The translations under genes and the position numbers were made by a program. DNA of 64,000 bases from JANXLS01 sp035308565 (GTDB lineage Bacteria > Planctomycetota > SZUA-567 > H5-PLA8): the NCBI GenBank assembly GCA_035308565.1, contig DATGGK010000124.1, positions 13,994 through 77,993 on the forward strand. The letters run 5' to 3'. How positions within the stretch are numbered: position 1 is the first letter of the stretch; each line of letters begins with the position of its first letter. The notes under the pieces are model-generated. The model was not told the DNA's origin, did not search any database, and saw only the letters and a program-made list of their open reading frames with translations. Shown here piece after piece: positions 39,913-48,886 of this stretch.

Positions 39913-40851
39913 ATGCCTCAATCCGACGCCCGCCCCTGGATGAAGCCCGTGCTGCTCGTCGCCGGCGTGTACAACATCGCCTGGGGCGCGTGGATGATTC
40001 TGTTTCCGCAGCACATTTTTCACTGGCTCGCGCTTCCGCCGCTGAGCGTCCGCGAGATTTCATTCTGGCAATGCATCGGCATGATCGTTGGCGTGTATGG
40101 GCTGGGCTATTGGATCTCCGCATCCGATCCGCTGCGCCACTGGCCGGTGATTCTCGTCGGCTGGCTCGGCAAAGTGCTCGGCCCCATCGGTTTTTTGTGC
40201 GGCGCGTTGAACGGCGAAATTCCGTGGAGTTTCGGCTGGATCAATGTGTTCAACGACCTGATCTGGTGGATTCCATTCACCGCGATTTTGATCGCCGTGT
40301 GGCGCAATGCGCAGCGCCCCGAAGGCGGCATCGCCGAAGTTCCATTTGACGAAGCGATAAAAAACACAACCGCGCAAGACGGAAAAAGCTTGCTTGAGCA
40401 TTCGATGGCCGCGCCGCTCGTGCTGATTTTCCTGCGCCATTTCGGCTGAACGTTCTGCCGCGAAGCCGCCGCGGATGCCGCTGCCGTGCGCAGCAAAATC
40501 GAATCGACCGGCGCGAAACTCGCCTTCGTCTACATGGACAAAGCCGAACTTGCCGACGCGTTTTTTTCCAAATACGGCCTTCAAGACGTGCTGCGATTTC
40601 GCGATCCGCGCCAAGCGCTGTACAATGCGTTCGAACTGCGCCGCGCCCGCATCTGGCAGATACTGAATCCCGTCACGCTGATTCGCTACATTCAATCCAC
40701 GCTGCACGGGCACGGCGCAAGCATCCCCACAACGGACGCGCTCCAAATGCCAGGCGCCTTTCTGTTTCACCGCGGCAAAATCGTGAAATCCTACCGCCAC
40801 AAAACCGTCTCCGACCGCCCGGATTATTGCGAACTCGCAGCGCGCACGTGA
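39913..40851 (+). CDS. Probable selenoprotein: membrane domain fused to thioredoxin-like UxxC domain
   Basis: If the UGA at 40447-40449 is read as selenocysteine, the product has 312 residues. Residues 1-130 hold four membrane helices (LLVAGVYNIAWGAWMILF, QCIGMIVGVYGLGYWIS, VILVGWLGKVLGPIGFL, FNDLIWWIPFTAILIAVW). From ~158 there is a peroxiredoxin-like/thioredoxin-fold domain: APLVLIFLRHFG-U-TFCREA. The UGA is codon 179 and Cys 182 makes UxxC; the family normally has CxxC at this spot. The frame continues cleanly for 134 codons with family sequence (KLAFVYMDKAELADAFFSKY, MPGAFLFHRGKIVKSYR). A GC-rich hairpin lies 8 bases after the UGA. The alternative is a one-base nonsense mutation. The protein is likely a membrane-tethered redox enzyme. 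Confidence 0.75.
40458..40494 (+). promoter_or_regulatory. Candidate bacterial SECIS hairpins
   Basis: CCGCG (40458-40462) pairs with CGCGG (40470-40474) around a 7-base loop, starting 8 bases after the UGA. A second stem GCTGC/GCAGC follows at 40480-40494. Bacterial SECIS elements lie in the coding region just after the UGA and are recognised by SelB. Position fits; sequence conservation of such loops is low, so this is tentative. Confidence 0.4.
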
Positions 40852-40872
40852 TTCGCGGCTTGGAACTTTGAA

Positions 40873-42336
40873 CTATCCCAGCACCGCCTTCACCACCTCC
40901 CCCGCTACGTCCGTCAACCGATAATCCCGCCCATTAAACCGATACGTCAGCTTCGTGTGGTCCAGCCCAATCAAATGCAAAATCGTCGCGTGCAGATCAT
41001 TAATGCTCACGCGGTTCTCGACGGCTTTGAAACCGAGCTCGTCCGTCTTGCCGTACTGCGCGCCGCCTTTCACGCCCGCGCCGGCCAGCCACGTCGTGAA
41101 GGCGTGCGGGTTGTGGTCGCGACCGGGCTTGGCGGCTTTTTGCGAAATGGGCAGGCGGCCGAATTCGCCGGCGCAAATAATCAGTGTTGAATCCAGCAGG
41201 CCGCGCGACTTCATGTCGCTCAACAGGCCGGCGATCGGAATGTCCACTTCGCGCGCGAAACCGCCGTGATTGCCTTTGATGTCCTCGTGGCCGTCCCAAC
41301 TGAGCTGGTTGTCCATGCCGCCGCTGTAAATCTGAACGAATCGCACTCCGCGCTCGACCAGCCGCCGCGCCATCAAACACTGCTTGCCGAAGTGCTCGCA
41401 TTTCTGGTCGCCGATGCCGTAGAGCTTCAGCGTCGCTTCGGATTCCTTCGCGAAATCCAGCGCTTCAGGCGCGGCCATCTGCATCCGATACGCGAGCTCA
41501 AACGATTCGATGCGCGCGGCCAGTTCGCTCTCTTGCTCCTGATTTTCGGCGTGATGCTTGTTGAGTCTCTTCATCAAATCAAGCTGCTTGCGCTGCTCGT
41601 CGTCGCTCATCGTTTTGTCGCGATACAGATTGTCGATCGGCGCGCCCTGCGCGTTCAGCGCGGTACCTTGATAAATCGACGGCAAAAACCCAGTGCCCCA
41701 ATTGAGCGCATGGCCTTTTGGAATGCCGCGCCCCATCGTGTCGTACATCACCACGAAGCCGGGCAGGTTGCGGTTTTCCGAGCCAAGCCCATACGTGACC
41801 CACGCGCCCATGCACGGAAAACCCATGCGGCTCATGCCGGTGTTCATTTCGAAAAGCGCTGGCGCGTGATTGTTCGAATTGGTGAAGCACGAATAGATGA
41901 ACGCCATCTCGTCGGAGTGCTGCGCCAGCGTCGGAAATAATTCCGACGCCCACGCGCCGCTCTGCCCGTACTGTTTGAACGCAAACGGCGATTTCATCAA
42001 CGGCCCGACCTGCCCCGGAAAGAAGCCGGTGTTCTTGTCGAAGCCCTCAAGCTCCTTGCCGTCGCGCTTGTCGAGTTCCGGCTTGTAATCCCACGTATCG
42101 ACCTGGCTCGGCCCGCCGTTCATAAACAGCCAGATCACCGATTTCGCTTTGGCCGGAAAATGCGAAGGCCGCGGCGCCATCGGATCTTTCGCATCGTCGG
42201 CGAGTGCGGGGAATTGCTCGCCCAGCAGTCCAGCGAGCGCTAGCAAGCCGAAACCCGAGCCGGCGCGCCCAAGAAAATCGCGGCGCGAGCAGCAGGAGGG
42301 CGGGGGAGGGGCGAAGTAGCGGGGGAAGTGGAGCAT
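40873..42336 (-). CDS. DUF1501 Tat-exported protein
   Basis: A 487-residue member of DUF1501. The N-terminus has a twin-Arg signal (SRRDFLGRAGSGFGLLALAG). The body shows KSVIWLFMNGGPSQVDTWDY, IYSCFTNSNNHAPALFEMNT, FVQIYSGGMDNQLSWDGHED and AGEFGRLPISQKAAKPGRDH, all hallmarks of this alkaline-phosphatase-fold family. In Planctomycetes it pairs with a DUF1549/DUF1553 protein encoded just upstream, as here (43102-46155), although two small genes intervene. The role is thought to be periplasmic polysaccharide or sulfated-glycan metabolism, but is not established. The ATG at 42336 is set by the Tat motif. Confidence 0.9.
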   Translation of the reverse strand: MLHFPRYFAPPPPSCCSRRDFLGRAGSGFGLLALAGLLGEQFPALADDAKDPMAPRPSHFPAKAKSVIWLFMNGGPSQVDTWDYKPELDKRDGKELEGFDKNTGFFPGQVGPLMKSPFAFKQYGQSGAWASELFPTLAQHSDEMAFIYSCFTNSNNHAPALFEMNTGMSRMGFPCMGAWVTYGLGSENRNLPGFVVMYDTMGRGIPKGHALNWGTGFLPSIYQGTALNAQGAPIDNLYRDKTMSDDEQRKQLDLMKRLNKHHAENQEQESELAARIESFELAYRMQMAAPEALDFAKESEATLKLYGIGDQKCEHFGKQCLMARRLVERGVRFVQIYSGGMDNQLSWDGHEDIKGNHGGFAREVDIPIAGLLSDMKSRGLLDSTLIICAGEFGRLPISQKAAKPGRDHNPHAFTTWLAGAGVKGGAQYGKTDELGFKAVENRVSINDLHATILHLIGLDHTKLTYRFNGRDYRLTDVAGEVVKAVLG

Positions 42337-42341
42337 GGGAT

Positions 42342-42728
42342 TTACTCTTCGATGGTGAATTTCAGTTTTGGGCCGTCGAGAACAATGCGGTAGCGATTTA
42401 GAAAATCGCGGCCAAGATAGCAATATTCCTTCGACCCGAATGCCGCCACAATCATTGACATTGGCTGCATGTGCTCAAGCGCAATGTCTACAAAATATGT
42501 CGGAGCCATTTCCGCGGCGCCGCTTACTCCTGCAATGAGCACTTGATCGCCGGCAACGAGACCTAATTTGTCGACTAAATCCGAAGGCAAAACCGTTTGA
42601 TCGGCGCCGGTATCGATAAGCGCCGGAACGGTCTCGATGCCGACGCCATCCGATTCAAGTGACGAAACTTGAATATAGACAAGTAATCCGGGCGGGGAAA
42701 GGTAATGGCTGTAATTGTACGTGTTCAA
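42342..42728 (-). CDS. Retropepsin-like aspartic protease
   Basis: A 128-residue protein with the active-site motif ALIDTGADQTVLPSDLVDKL (Asp ~39) and the second family motif CYLGRDFLNRYRIVLDGPKL. It works as a homodimer. No signal peptide. It starts at a TTG (42728) that overlaps the upstream stop (TTGA), showing tight coupling with the DUF5678 gene. Compare the broken relative at 28659-29541. Confidence 0.83.
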   Translation of the reverse strand: MNTYNYSHYLSPPGLLVYIQVSSLESDGVGIETVPALIDTGADQTVLPSDLVDKLGLVAGDQVLIAGVSGAAEMAPTYFVDIALEHMQPMSMIVAAFGSKEYCYLGRDFLNRYRIVLDGPKLKFTIEE

Positions 42729-43039
42729 GTCTTGCGCCTCACAACTCTGGGCGGCAAGATCCGCTTTGGTTTTGGTGGAGTCGCGGAAACCAAGTGAACG
42801 AAAATGGGCACCTTTCCGTACTTCTTAATCGCCTCAGTAGCGACTTTGATTTCGTCGTCCCCGCTCGCTACAACCTGCCCGCCGCAGATCGCCACGTATT
42901 TGTTTTCATAATTCTTAAGCAGCTCGTCGAACATCCGGTCGAAGGCTTCCGTTTCCTTGTGCCAAGGTGGCGGCACATCCGCAATCGTCCGAATTCGCGG
43001 CGCCGACAATTCCACTTCAACAGGCTCGCTTGTGATCAT
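42725..43039 (-). CDS. DUF5678-type protein
   Basis: A 104-residue protein. The core (LLKNYENKYVAICGGQVVAS, then GDDEIKVATEAIKKYGKVPI and FVHLVS) is the DUF5678 pattern. DUF5678 proteins are commonly encoded directly before clan AA proteases, as here with a 4-base overlap, so they may be partners or substrates. The ATG at 43039 has AAGGAG 7 bases upstream, better than the ATG at 43063. Confidence 0.78.
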   Translation of the reverse strand: MITSEPVEVELSAPRIRTIADVPPPWHKETEAFDRMFDELLKNYENKYVAICGGQVVASGDDEIKVATEAIKKYGKVPIFVHLVSATPPKPKRILPPRVVRRKT

Positions 43040-43101
43040 GACGACACTCCTTAAATCCGACATAAAAAATCATATCGCTTATCGAACCGCAAGTCCAGCC
43101 G

Positions 43102-46100
43102 TCACTCCACATACACAAACTCATTCAACCCCATCAGCGCCTGGCAAAAATCCGCCAGTGCCTTCTCGCGATTCGTCTCTTTGCTCATTTCATTCAAGAA
43201 TTCAACCGAATCCTTTAGTTCGTCCGCGTCCGGCGCGCGGCCCAGCGCGATCAAGTAACCATTCTTCACCGATTCTTCGAACGGCGTCTCTGCATTTGGC
43301 GCAATGCGCTTCGCAAACGCGCCAGCGAATTCACGCACGTAGGAGTTGTTCATCAGTGCCAGCGCCTGCGGCGCGATCGTCGTCGAGGGCCGCTGGCCCA
43401 CGCCGATCGTGGCGCTCGGCGCGTCGAAGAGCGCCAGCATCGGGATCAAGTGGCTGCGCTTGACCGTCAGGTACACGCTGCGGCGGCGCTCGCCTTCGTT
43501 GAGCGTCCCTGGCCCATACATGCGCGTGTCCAACTGCCCGCTGATCGACAGCATCGCGTCGCGAATTAATTCCGCTTCCAATCGCACGCTGCGCCGCCGC
43601 CAGAAGAGTTTGTTCTCCGGGTCGGCTTCCGCTTTCGCTTTATCGAATTTCGAATCTTGAAGGTACGTGGCACTCGTCATGATCAGTTTGTGAATCGGCT
43701 TGAGACGCCAGCCGTTTGCGATCAATTGCCGCGCGAGATAATCGAGCAGTTCGGGATCCACGGGGCGCTGGCCTTGAAATCCAAAATCGCTCGGCGTGTT
43801 CACGATCCCGCGGCCCATGTGGTAATACCACAACCGGTTCACGATCACGCGCGCCAGCAAATTCCCCGCGCCCTGATTCGCATCGGTGATCCACTTCGCC
43901 AAACCCACGCGCTTGTAAAGCGTCTTGCATCCCGGCGGCGGCGCGCTTTCCCAATGTTTTTCGCCGTCGCTCGCGCGCACCAGCACCAGCGGATATCCCG
44001 CGGGCGCTTCCTCCTGCTTCTGATTAAGATCGCCCCGCTTCAAATAAAAAGTCTTCTCATAAAAATCGGGCCCCTGCGTGTGCAGCCTCACCGCCGGAGT
44101 CCCTTCGCTCGAAATCAATACCATTTCCGGCTTGCCCTTCGGCGCTTTCGCCAAATGCTCTTGCACGATTTTATTAAGGCGCGCCCATTCAGTGTCGAGG
44201 GGCTTGAACCAGTTCATCAGCGACTTGGTCTGCTCGGCACTGCGTTTCTCCACGGGCGTATCGAGAATCGCCGCAATCCCCGCCGGAATTCCCTGACCAT
44301 CCAGCGTCAGCGGCGGCGTCATCGACGTCACCGACAACCGCGTGCGGCCGATGCTATGGCCGTCGTTGTTGTTGAAGCGCAATTTGAAGGTCAGCGTCGC
44401 GCCGTTTTCGAAAGTGAGTTCTTTTTCCGCTTCAAACGTCGCCGTGTGATTCCTTCCGAATTGCGGATCGATGGCCCACGCCGATTTCGGATCGGCGTCA
44501 ATCGCCGCCGCGACAGGTAAGCCCTTCTGCTCGAAATCGGCCTTCGCATTTTGAAATTTCACGCTGACAGGCTTGGCCTCCTTCTCCCCGCGCGCCAATG
44601 CCGTCATCGAAAAGTCCGTCAGCGCAAAATTGCCGTTCCCCGCGCGCCCGGGTCCGCCTTTCACCATCGATGGATCGGCGAGCGCTTCGAGGCGGACGCC
44701 TGTAATCTTTTTCAGATCGGTGTGCGCGGTGAACGTGTACGCGTCGAACTTCGCGTTGTTGCCCGTCGCTAGAAGCGAACCGTCGTCAAGCTTCTTAAAA
44801 TTCGCGCCGCCCTCCGATTTTGACTCGACGATGTCCAGCACCATCCACTGCGGCTTCGCGCGCAGTTCCTTCGCCGCGTCGCTCTTCTCCCACGCCGCCA
44901 ATTTTGACGCGAGTTGTTCGTGCTCGTATTTCTCCAGCGCCTCGGCCAGCGGCTTGTGCTCCACGTCAAACGCGGCTTTCGTTTTGATCGTGTTCGCGCG
45001 GTCCATGTCGATCTCAACTTCCGACCGCACCGTTTTCGTGAACGTCGAAACCAAGCGGTAATAATCGCGCGTCGGAATTGGATCGAATTTGTGATCGTGG
45101 CAGCGCGCGCAGCCGAAACTCATGCCGAGCATCCCCGTGCCGATGGTTTGGACGATATCGTCGAGTTCGTCGTAGCGTTCCTTCTCGGCCTGATTCGCCG
45201 TGATCTGCGTCGCGTGCACGCCTGCGGCGAGAAAGCCCGTCGCTTTCATCGCGAGCGGATTTTCGGGCGCGAGTTCGTCGCCGGCGATCTGCCATTTCAC
45301 GAAAGTGTCGTATGGCAAATCCTCATTGAACGCCTGTATTACGAAATCGCGGTAATGGTACGCGTATTTGCGGTCGTAATCGTGTTCGAAGCCGTGGCTC
45401 TCCGCAAAGCGCGCAAGATCAAGCCAATGCCGCGCCCATTTCTCGCCGAAGCGCGGGCTGCTCAGCAGCGAATCGATCAACTTCTCATATCCCCCTGGCG
45501 ACGCATCGTTCACAAACGCGTCGATTTCTTCCGGCGTCGGCGGAAGGCCGATCAGATCGAAGTACACGCGCCGCGCCAATCGTCGCTTGTCGATGTGCGG
45601 ATTCGGCGCGATTTTCTTCTCCTCCAATTTCGCGAGCACAAATCGATCCAGCAGCGTCTTGCACCACGCTTCGTTGGAGACTATCGGCGGCACAGGATTG
45701 GCCAGCGGCGCGAACGACCAGAATTTCTTCCCCTCCTCGATATTAATCGTCTTCGCATTCAGCGTCGGCAGTTTCGCGTCGCTCGTGCGCGGGTCGGGCG
45801 CGCCCATCTTCACCCATTGCTCCAGCGCAGCGACTTCCGCGGCCTTGAGCGGACCATCCGGCGGCATCTCCGTATCTTTGAGTTTGTAACGCACGGCTTG
45901 AATCAAGCGGCTCTTGTCGGGATCGCCCGCGACGATCACCGCGCCGTTTTCGCCGCCGCGCGCCACGCCTTCGCGGCTGTCGAGGTACAGTTTCCCCTTC
46001 AGTTTCTTGGCGTTGACCGAATGGCACGAATAGCAATTGTCGGCGAGAATCGGGCGGACTTTTTCCTCAAAGAATTTCAGCGCCGCAGGCTCAAGCTCCG

Positions 46101-46155
46101 ACGCAAGCAGCGGACTGCATAAAAATAAAAACGCAAAGCCCAGGCGCACGAGCAT
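43102..46155 (-). CDS. DUF1549/DUF1553 protein with cytochrome-c-like (PSCyt1) domain
   Basis: A 1017-residue exported protein. Signal peptide 1-18. The N-terminal PSCyt1 domain has the haem-type CYSCH (~41-45) and KLYLDSREGVARGGENGAV. The DUF1549 domain follows (LLDRFVLAKLEEKKIAP, RRVYFDLIGLPPTPEEIDAF, WARHWLDLARFAESHG), with a second CxxCH (CARCHDHKFDPIPTRDYYRL). Residues ~430-700 insert a LamG/discoidin-like region. The C-terminal DUF1553 part shows NRLWYYHMGRGIVNTPSDFG and LALMNNSYVREFAGAF. It is typical of Planctomycetes and works with DUF1501. The function is probably periplasmic redox or glycan-related and is not proven. Confidence 0.92.
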   Translation of the reverse strand: MLVRLGFAFLFLCSPLLASELEPAALKFFEEKVRPILADNCYSCHSVNAKKLKGKLYLDSREGVARGGENGAVIVAGDPDKSRLIQAVRYKLKDTEMPPDGPLKAAEVAALEQWVKMGAPDPRTSDAKLPTLNAKTINIEEGKKFWSFAPLANPVPPIVSNEAWCKTLLDRFVLAKLEEKKIAPNPHIDKRRLARRVYFDLIGLPPTPEEIDAFVNDASPGGYEKLIDSLLSSPRFGEKWARHWLDLARFAESHGFEHDYDRKYAYHYRDFVIQAFNEDLPYDTFVKWQIAGDELAPENPLAMKATGFLAAGVHATQITANQAEKERYDELDDIVQTIGTGMLGMSFGCARCHDHKFDPIPTRDYYRLVSTFTKTVRSEVEIDMDRANTIKTKAAFDVEHKPLAEALEKYEHEQLASKLAAWEKSDAAKELRAKPQWMVLDIVESKSEGGANFKKLDDGSLLATGNNAKFDAYTFTAHTDLKKITGVRLEALADPSMVKGGPGRAGNGNFALTDFSMTALARGEKEAKPVSVKFQNAKADFEQKGLPVAAAIDADPKSAWAIDPQFGRNHTATFEAEKELTFENGATLTFKLRFNNNDGHSIGRTRLSVTSMTPPLTLDGQGIPAGIAAILDTPVEKRSAEQTKSLMNWFKPLDTEWARLNKIVQEHLAKAPKGKPEMVLISSEGTPAVRLHTQGPDFYEKTFYLKRGDLNQKQEEAPAGYPLVLVRASDGEKHWESAPPPGCKTLYKRVGLAKWITDANQGAGNLLARVIVNRLWYYHMGRGIVNTPSDFGFQGQRPVDPELLDYLARQLIANGWRLKPIHKLIMTSATYLQDSKFDKAKAEADPENKLFWRRRSVRLEAELIRDAMLSISGQLDTRMYGPGTLNEGERRRSVYLTVKRSHLIPMLALFDAPSATIGVGQRPSTTIAPQALALMNNSYVREFAGAFAKRIAPNAETPFEESVKNGYLIALGRAPDADELKDSVEFLNEMSKETNREKALADFCQALMGLNEFVYVE

Positions 46156-46329
46156 GGAAAAGTGATCCTTCGAAATATGTCCGTGACAATATACAACACC
46201 GGCAGGACGCGAGTCTCAGCTTTCAAATATAAACTGCGAGTGGTTTTTGTGGATTTGACAGGAATTGGAAGATAAGAGTTGATATCGCAACGCCGCTCAG
46301 CGGCCCCGCCGTTCTCCTATCTCCTGCCG

Positions 46330-47157
46330 TCAAAGCACCAAGTCCAGCGTCTGCGCCGCATATTGGTGGCTCGCCACGGCCTGCTGCAACAGCGTGCGCG
46401 GACCTTTCTCCAATTCCACCGTCGCCCATCCCGAGAATTCGACGGCGAGCAATGTATCGACGAAGTTCTCGAGGTTGATCGTGCCCTTGCCCAGTTCCAC
46501 GGTCAGGAAATTTGGGCCGGGGTCGCCCTTCTTTTTCTTCTTCGGCAGCGGTTTAATGTCGCGCAGATGGACCGCACCGATGCGCTTCTTGTTTTCCTTG
46601 ATGAAACGCGCCATCGGCAAGCCAGCCTGGTCGAGAAACGACGTGTCGATGCACAGCTTCATCGCGGCCGGGTCGGAGAATTCGAGGAATTTCTCCAGCC
46701 GCTTCATGTCGTAGACATGGCTGCTCGTATCCGGATGCAGGCAGGGCAAAATGCCCATCTCGACTGTGCGGCGCGCGATTTCGCCGTAAGCCGTCGCGAC
46801 CGGCATCAAATCGTCTTCATCTTCCAGCGGATTGTCGGGATTGGGGCGTGGCGCGAGCAGCGTCAAAAACTTGGCGTCGGCGCTCTTCAAGAAGCGCACG
46901 ATATTCAAGCTGCGCTCGACTTCTTCTTCGAGGCTCGATCCCGGCCATTGCGCTCCGCCCGCGGTGATCCCGACCAGATGCATGTTGTGCTGGCTCAGAA
47001 TTTCGTTGAAGACATCCACCCGGTCTTCAAACTGCTCAACCACCCCAGTGGTGGTTTCGATGCTCTTGAAACCAGCCTTCTCGATGTCCGCCAGCGCGTT
47101 GATGAACCCGTCGTCGCCCCACGCAGCGGTGTGGCACGCTATCTCAATGTCTGCCAT
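46330..47157 (-). CDS. Sugar phosphate isomerase/epimerase-like TIM barrel protein
   Basis: A 275-residue xylose-isomerase-like TIM barrel: EIACHTAAWGDDGFINALAD, GFKSIETTTGVVEQFEDR, LPCLHPDTSSHVYD, MKLCIDTSFLDQAG, IGAVHLRDIKPLPKKKKKGD and FSGWATVELEKG. The His/Asp/Glu metal ligands typical of the IolE/IolI family are in place (HPD, DTS, HLRD, ELE). It has no signal peptide. The substrate is unknown; it is likely a sugar or inositol derivative. It is transcribed with the DUF1570 gene 83 bases upstream. Confidence 0.83.
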   Translation of the reverse strand: MADIEIACHTAAWGDDGFINALADIEKAGFKSIETTTGVVEQFEDRVDVFNEILSQHNMHLVGITAGGAQWPGSSLEEEVERSLNIVRFLKSADAKFLTLLAPRPNPDNPLEDEDDLMPVATAYGEIARRTVEMGILPCLHPDTSSHVYDMKRLEKFLEFSDPAAMKLCIDTSFLDQAGLPMARFIKENKKRIGAVHLRDIKPLPKKKKKGDPGPNFLTVELGKGTINLENFVDTLLAVEFSGWATVELEKGPRTLLQQAVASHQYAAQTLDLVL

Positions 47158-47240
47158 GTATGATGCATCGCCTCAAAGTTTTTGTTTTTAGAATCAAAGA
47201 GTATAGCCGCGATTTCCGCGCGGACAAGCGGCGGGGCGGG

Positions 47241-48701
47241 TTAACGCGCGGTTTTAGGAAAATCAAAATTCGTCTTCAATGCGCCTTTGAGCCATTGTAC
47301 ATAGTCGTCCTCCAGCTGCATCAATGGATGACCGAAGACCGCTTCCATCGCATCCTTCTCCGGTTTGCCAGACTTGATCTGTTTAATCATCTTCGGCAGG
47401 CATTGGCTGTCGAAGCGCCGGTACAGATATTCGATCTTCGCGTAGGCGCTGCAATATCCATAGATGTCTCCGCCCGAACGCGGGCGTTCCTTGAATTCGT
47501 CCCAATCCGGCGGGCTGCGGTGCTGAGCGATGTAATCGCGCAAATAGCCGAGGCGCTCCTTTTTGTCCGAGAATTTCGGGTCCTCGTACCAGAATTCGAT
47601 GAACTGCGCCATGCCTTCGTGCAGCGAACGGCTCAAGTACACATCTTCGCCGGACAACTGCAAAAACGCGTGCGTGCCTTCGTGCGCCAGCGTGGCGCGC
47701 GCCATGTAATCCATCTTTTCTTTGTCGGCTTCGGACTTGTAACGTTCGGACATGAACGGAATGCAGATGTGAACTTCGCGGCCCTCCGCCGAAAAATAGC
47801 CGCCCGAATAGCCGGCGCCCGGCGATTTGTCGATCTCCGCCGCAAATTTCTGGAACTGCTTGAACGCCGAAAAATAATAAATCGGCATCTTGTTATTCCA
47901 CAACTTTTCGCCATCTTTATGGCTCAACACGCGGCAAAGCAAATCGTACAGCGCCTCGTTCCAGTTCTTCGCGATGTAGTCCTGCTTTGCCTCGGGAATA
48001 TTGGCGAAGCAATAAAAATGCTTCGTCTCGACCATGCGCCACTTGCCGCCGACCTTTGCATCGAGTTCCCCCAGCCGCTTGGCAAGGAACTCCTTCATCT
48101 GCGCTTCGCTGCGCGGCGGGATATCTTTACGCAGGAATTTCTTGCGGAAATCCTCCAGTGTCATCAGTTCGTTCGAATATTCGCTGTCGCCGGCCTTGTC
48201 GCCCGGAGTTTTCGGATTGGATTTATCCGGCGGTTTGTCGGTGCTCGCGACTTTTTTGTCGCCCGGCTGTTTGTCGCTGGTCTTCGCGTCCGCTGTTTTC
48301 TCCGGCGTTGCGCCGGGGAATTTCTTCAGCAATTCGTCAGCTCTGGCCTTGTAGGAATCATCCAGTCTGGCCGCCGCGTTCAGCTCCTCTTTGGCCTCCC
48401 CGTATAATTCTTTCTTTGCAAAAAATGCGCCCATCTCGAAGCGCAGTTCCGCATTGAACGGCTCGATCGCCTGCTTGTAGCAAAGCACCACGTCCTGCGC
48501 ATCGATCAATTGCAGCGGCAGCGTCTGGTCTTTTCCGCCGTCGGTTTTGACCTGCACATCGGATTTCGTGATCTTGACGACCTCGCAGCGAAGAGTCTGC
48601 CCGCCGGCCATATGCAATGTCAGCTTTTCTGCTGAGCGGGCGCTCGCCCAAAGCGAGAGCGCCAGCATCAGACCGACTATGGCGCGAGTCTCTTTGTGCA
48701 T
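47241..48701 (-). CDS. Exported DUF1570 zincin-like protease
   Basis: A 486-residue protein. The signal peptide (residues 1-24, LWASARSAEK) is followed by a beta domain with KLTLHMAGGQTLRCEVVKIT, a TPR-like stretch (AKKELYGEAKEELNAAARLD) and a Lys/Asp-rich linker. The C-terminal DUF1570 domain has ARATLAHEGTHAFLQLSG, an HEGTH zinc site, then SLHEGMAQFIEFWYEDP. DUF1570 proteins are putative periplasmic peptidases of Planctomycetes. The ATG at 48701 with TTGGAG upstream is chosen because the signal peptide begins there. Confidence 0.82.
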   Translation of the reverse strand: MHKETRAIVGLMLALSLWASARSAEKLTLHMAGGQTLRCEVVKITKSDVQVKTDGGKDQTLPLQLIDAQDVVLCYKQAIEPFNAELRFEMGAFFAKKELYGEAKEELNAAARLDDSYKARADELLKKFPGATPEKTADAKTSDKQPGDKKVASTDKPPDKSNPKTPGDKAGDSEYSNELMTLEDFRKKFLRKDIPPRSEAQMKEFLAKRLGELDAKVGGKWRMVETKHFYCFANIPEAKQDYIAKNWNEALYDLLCRVLSHKDGEKLWNNKMPIYYFSAFKQFQKFAAEIDKSPGAGYSGGYFSAEGREVHICIPFMSERYKSEADKEKMDYMARATLAHEGTHAFLQLSGEDVYLSRSLHEGMAQFIEFWYEDPKFSDKKERLGYLRDYIAQHRSPPDWDEFKERPRSGGDIYGYCSAYAKIEYLYRRFDSQCLPKMIKQIKSGKPEKDAMEAVFGHPLMQLEDDYVQWLKGALKTNFDFPKTAR

Positions 48702-48834
48702 GGGCGACTCCAAAGAATAACTGCCCCGGCGGCGCTTACTAGAAAGATGACGATTCAACACGCTGCGCTTGCGAATCTACAAGTATACGACGGATTTTGA
48801 CGTAGATTAATTGTAAAAAGTTGCCTAAAAAATA

Positions 48835-48866
48835 AAAAAGCCCCCTTCTTGACGAGGGGGGCTTTT
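48835..48866 (-). terminator. Rho-independent terminator of the comEA-like gene
   Basis: AAAAGCCCCC and GGGGGCTTTT pair around a 10-base loop. On the minus strand the stem is followed by a T-rich run (complement of 48825-48839). It lies 21 bases past the stop at 48887. Confidence 0.85.
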
Positions 48867-48886
48867 CAGCGCATGTGAAATTCGGC

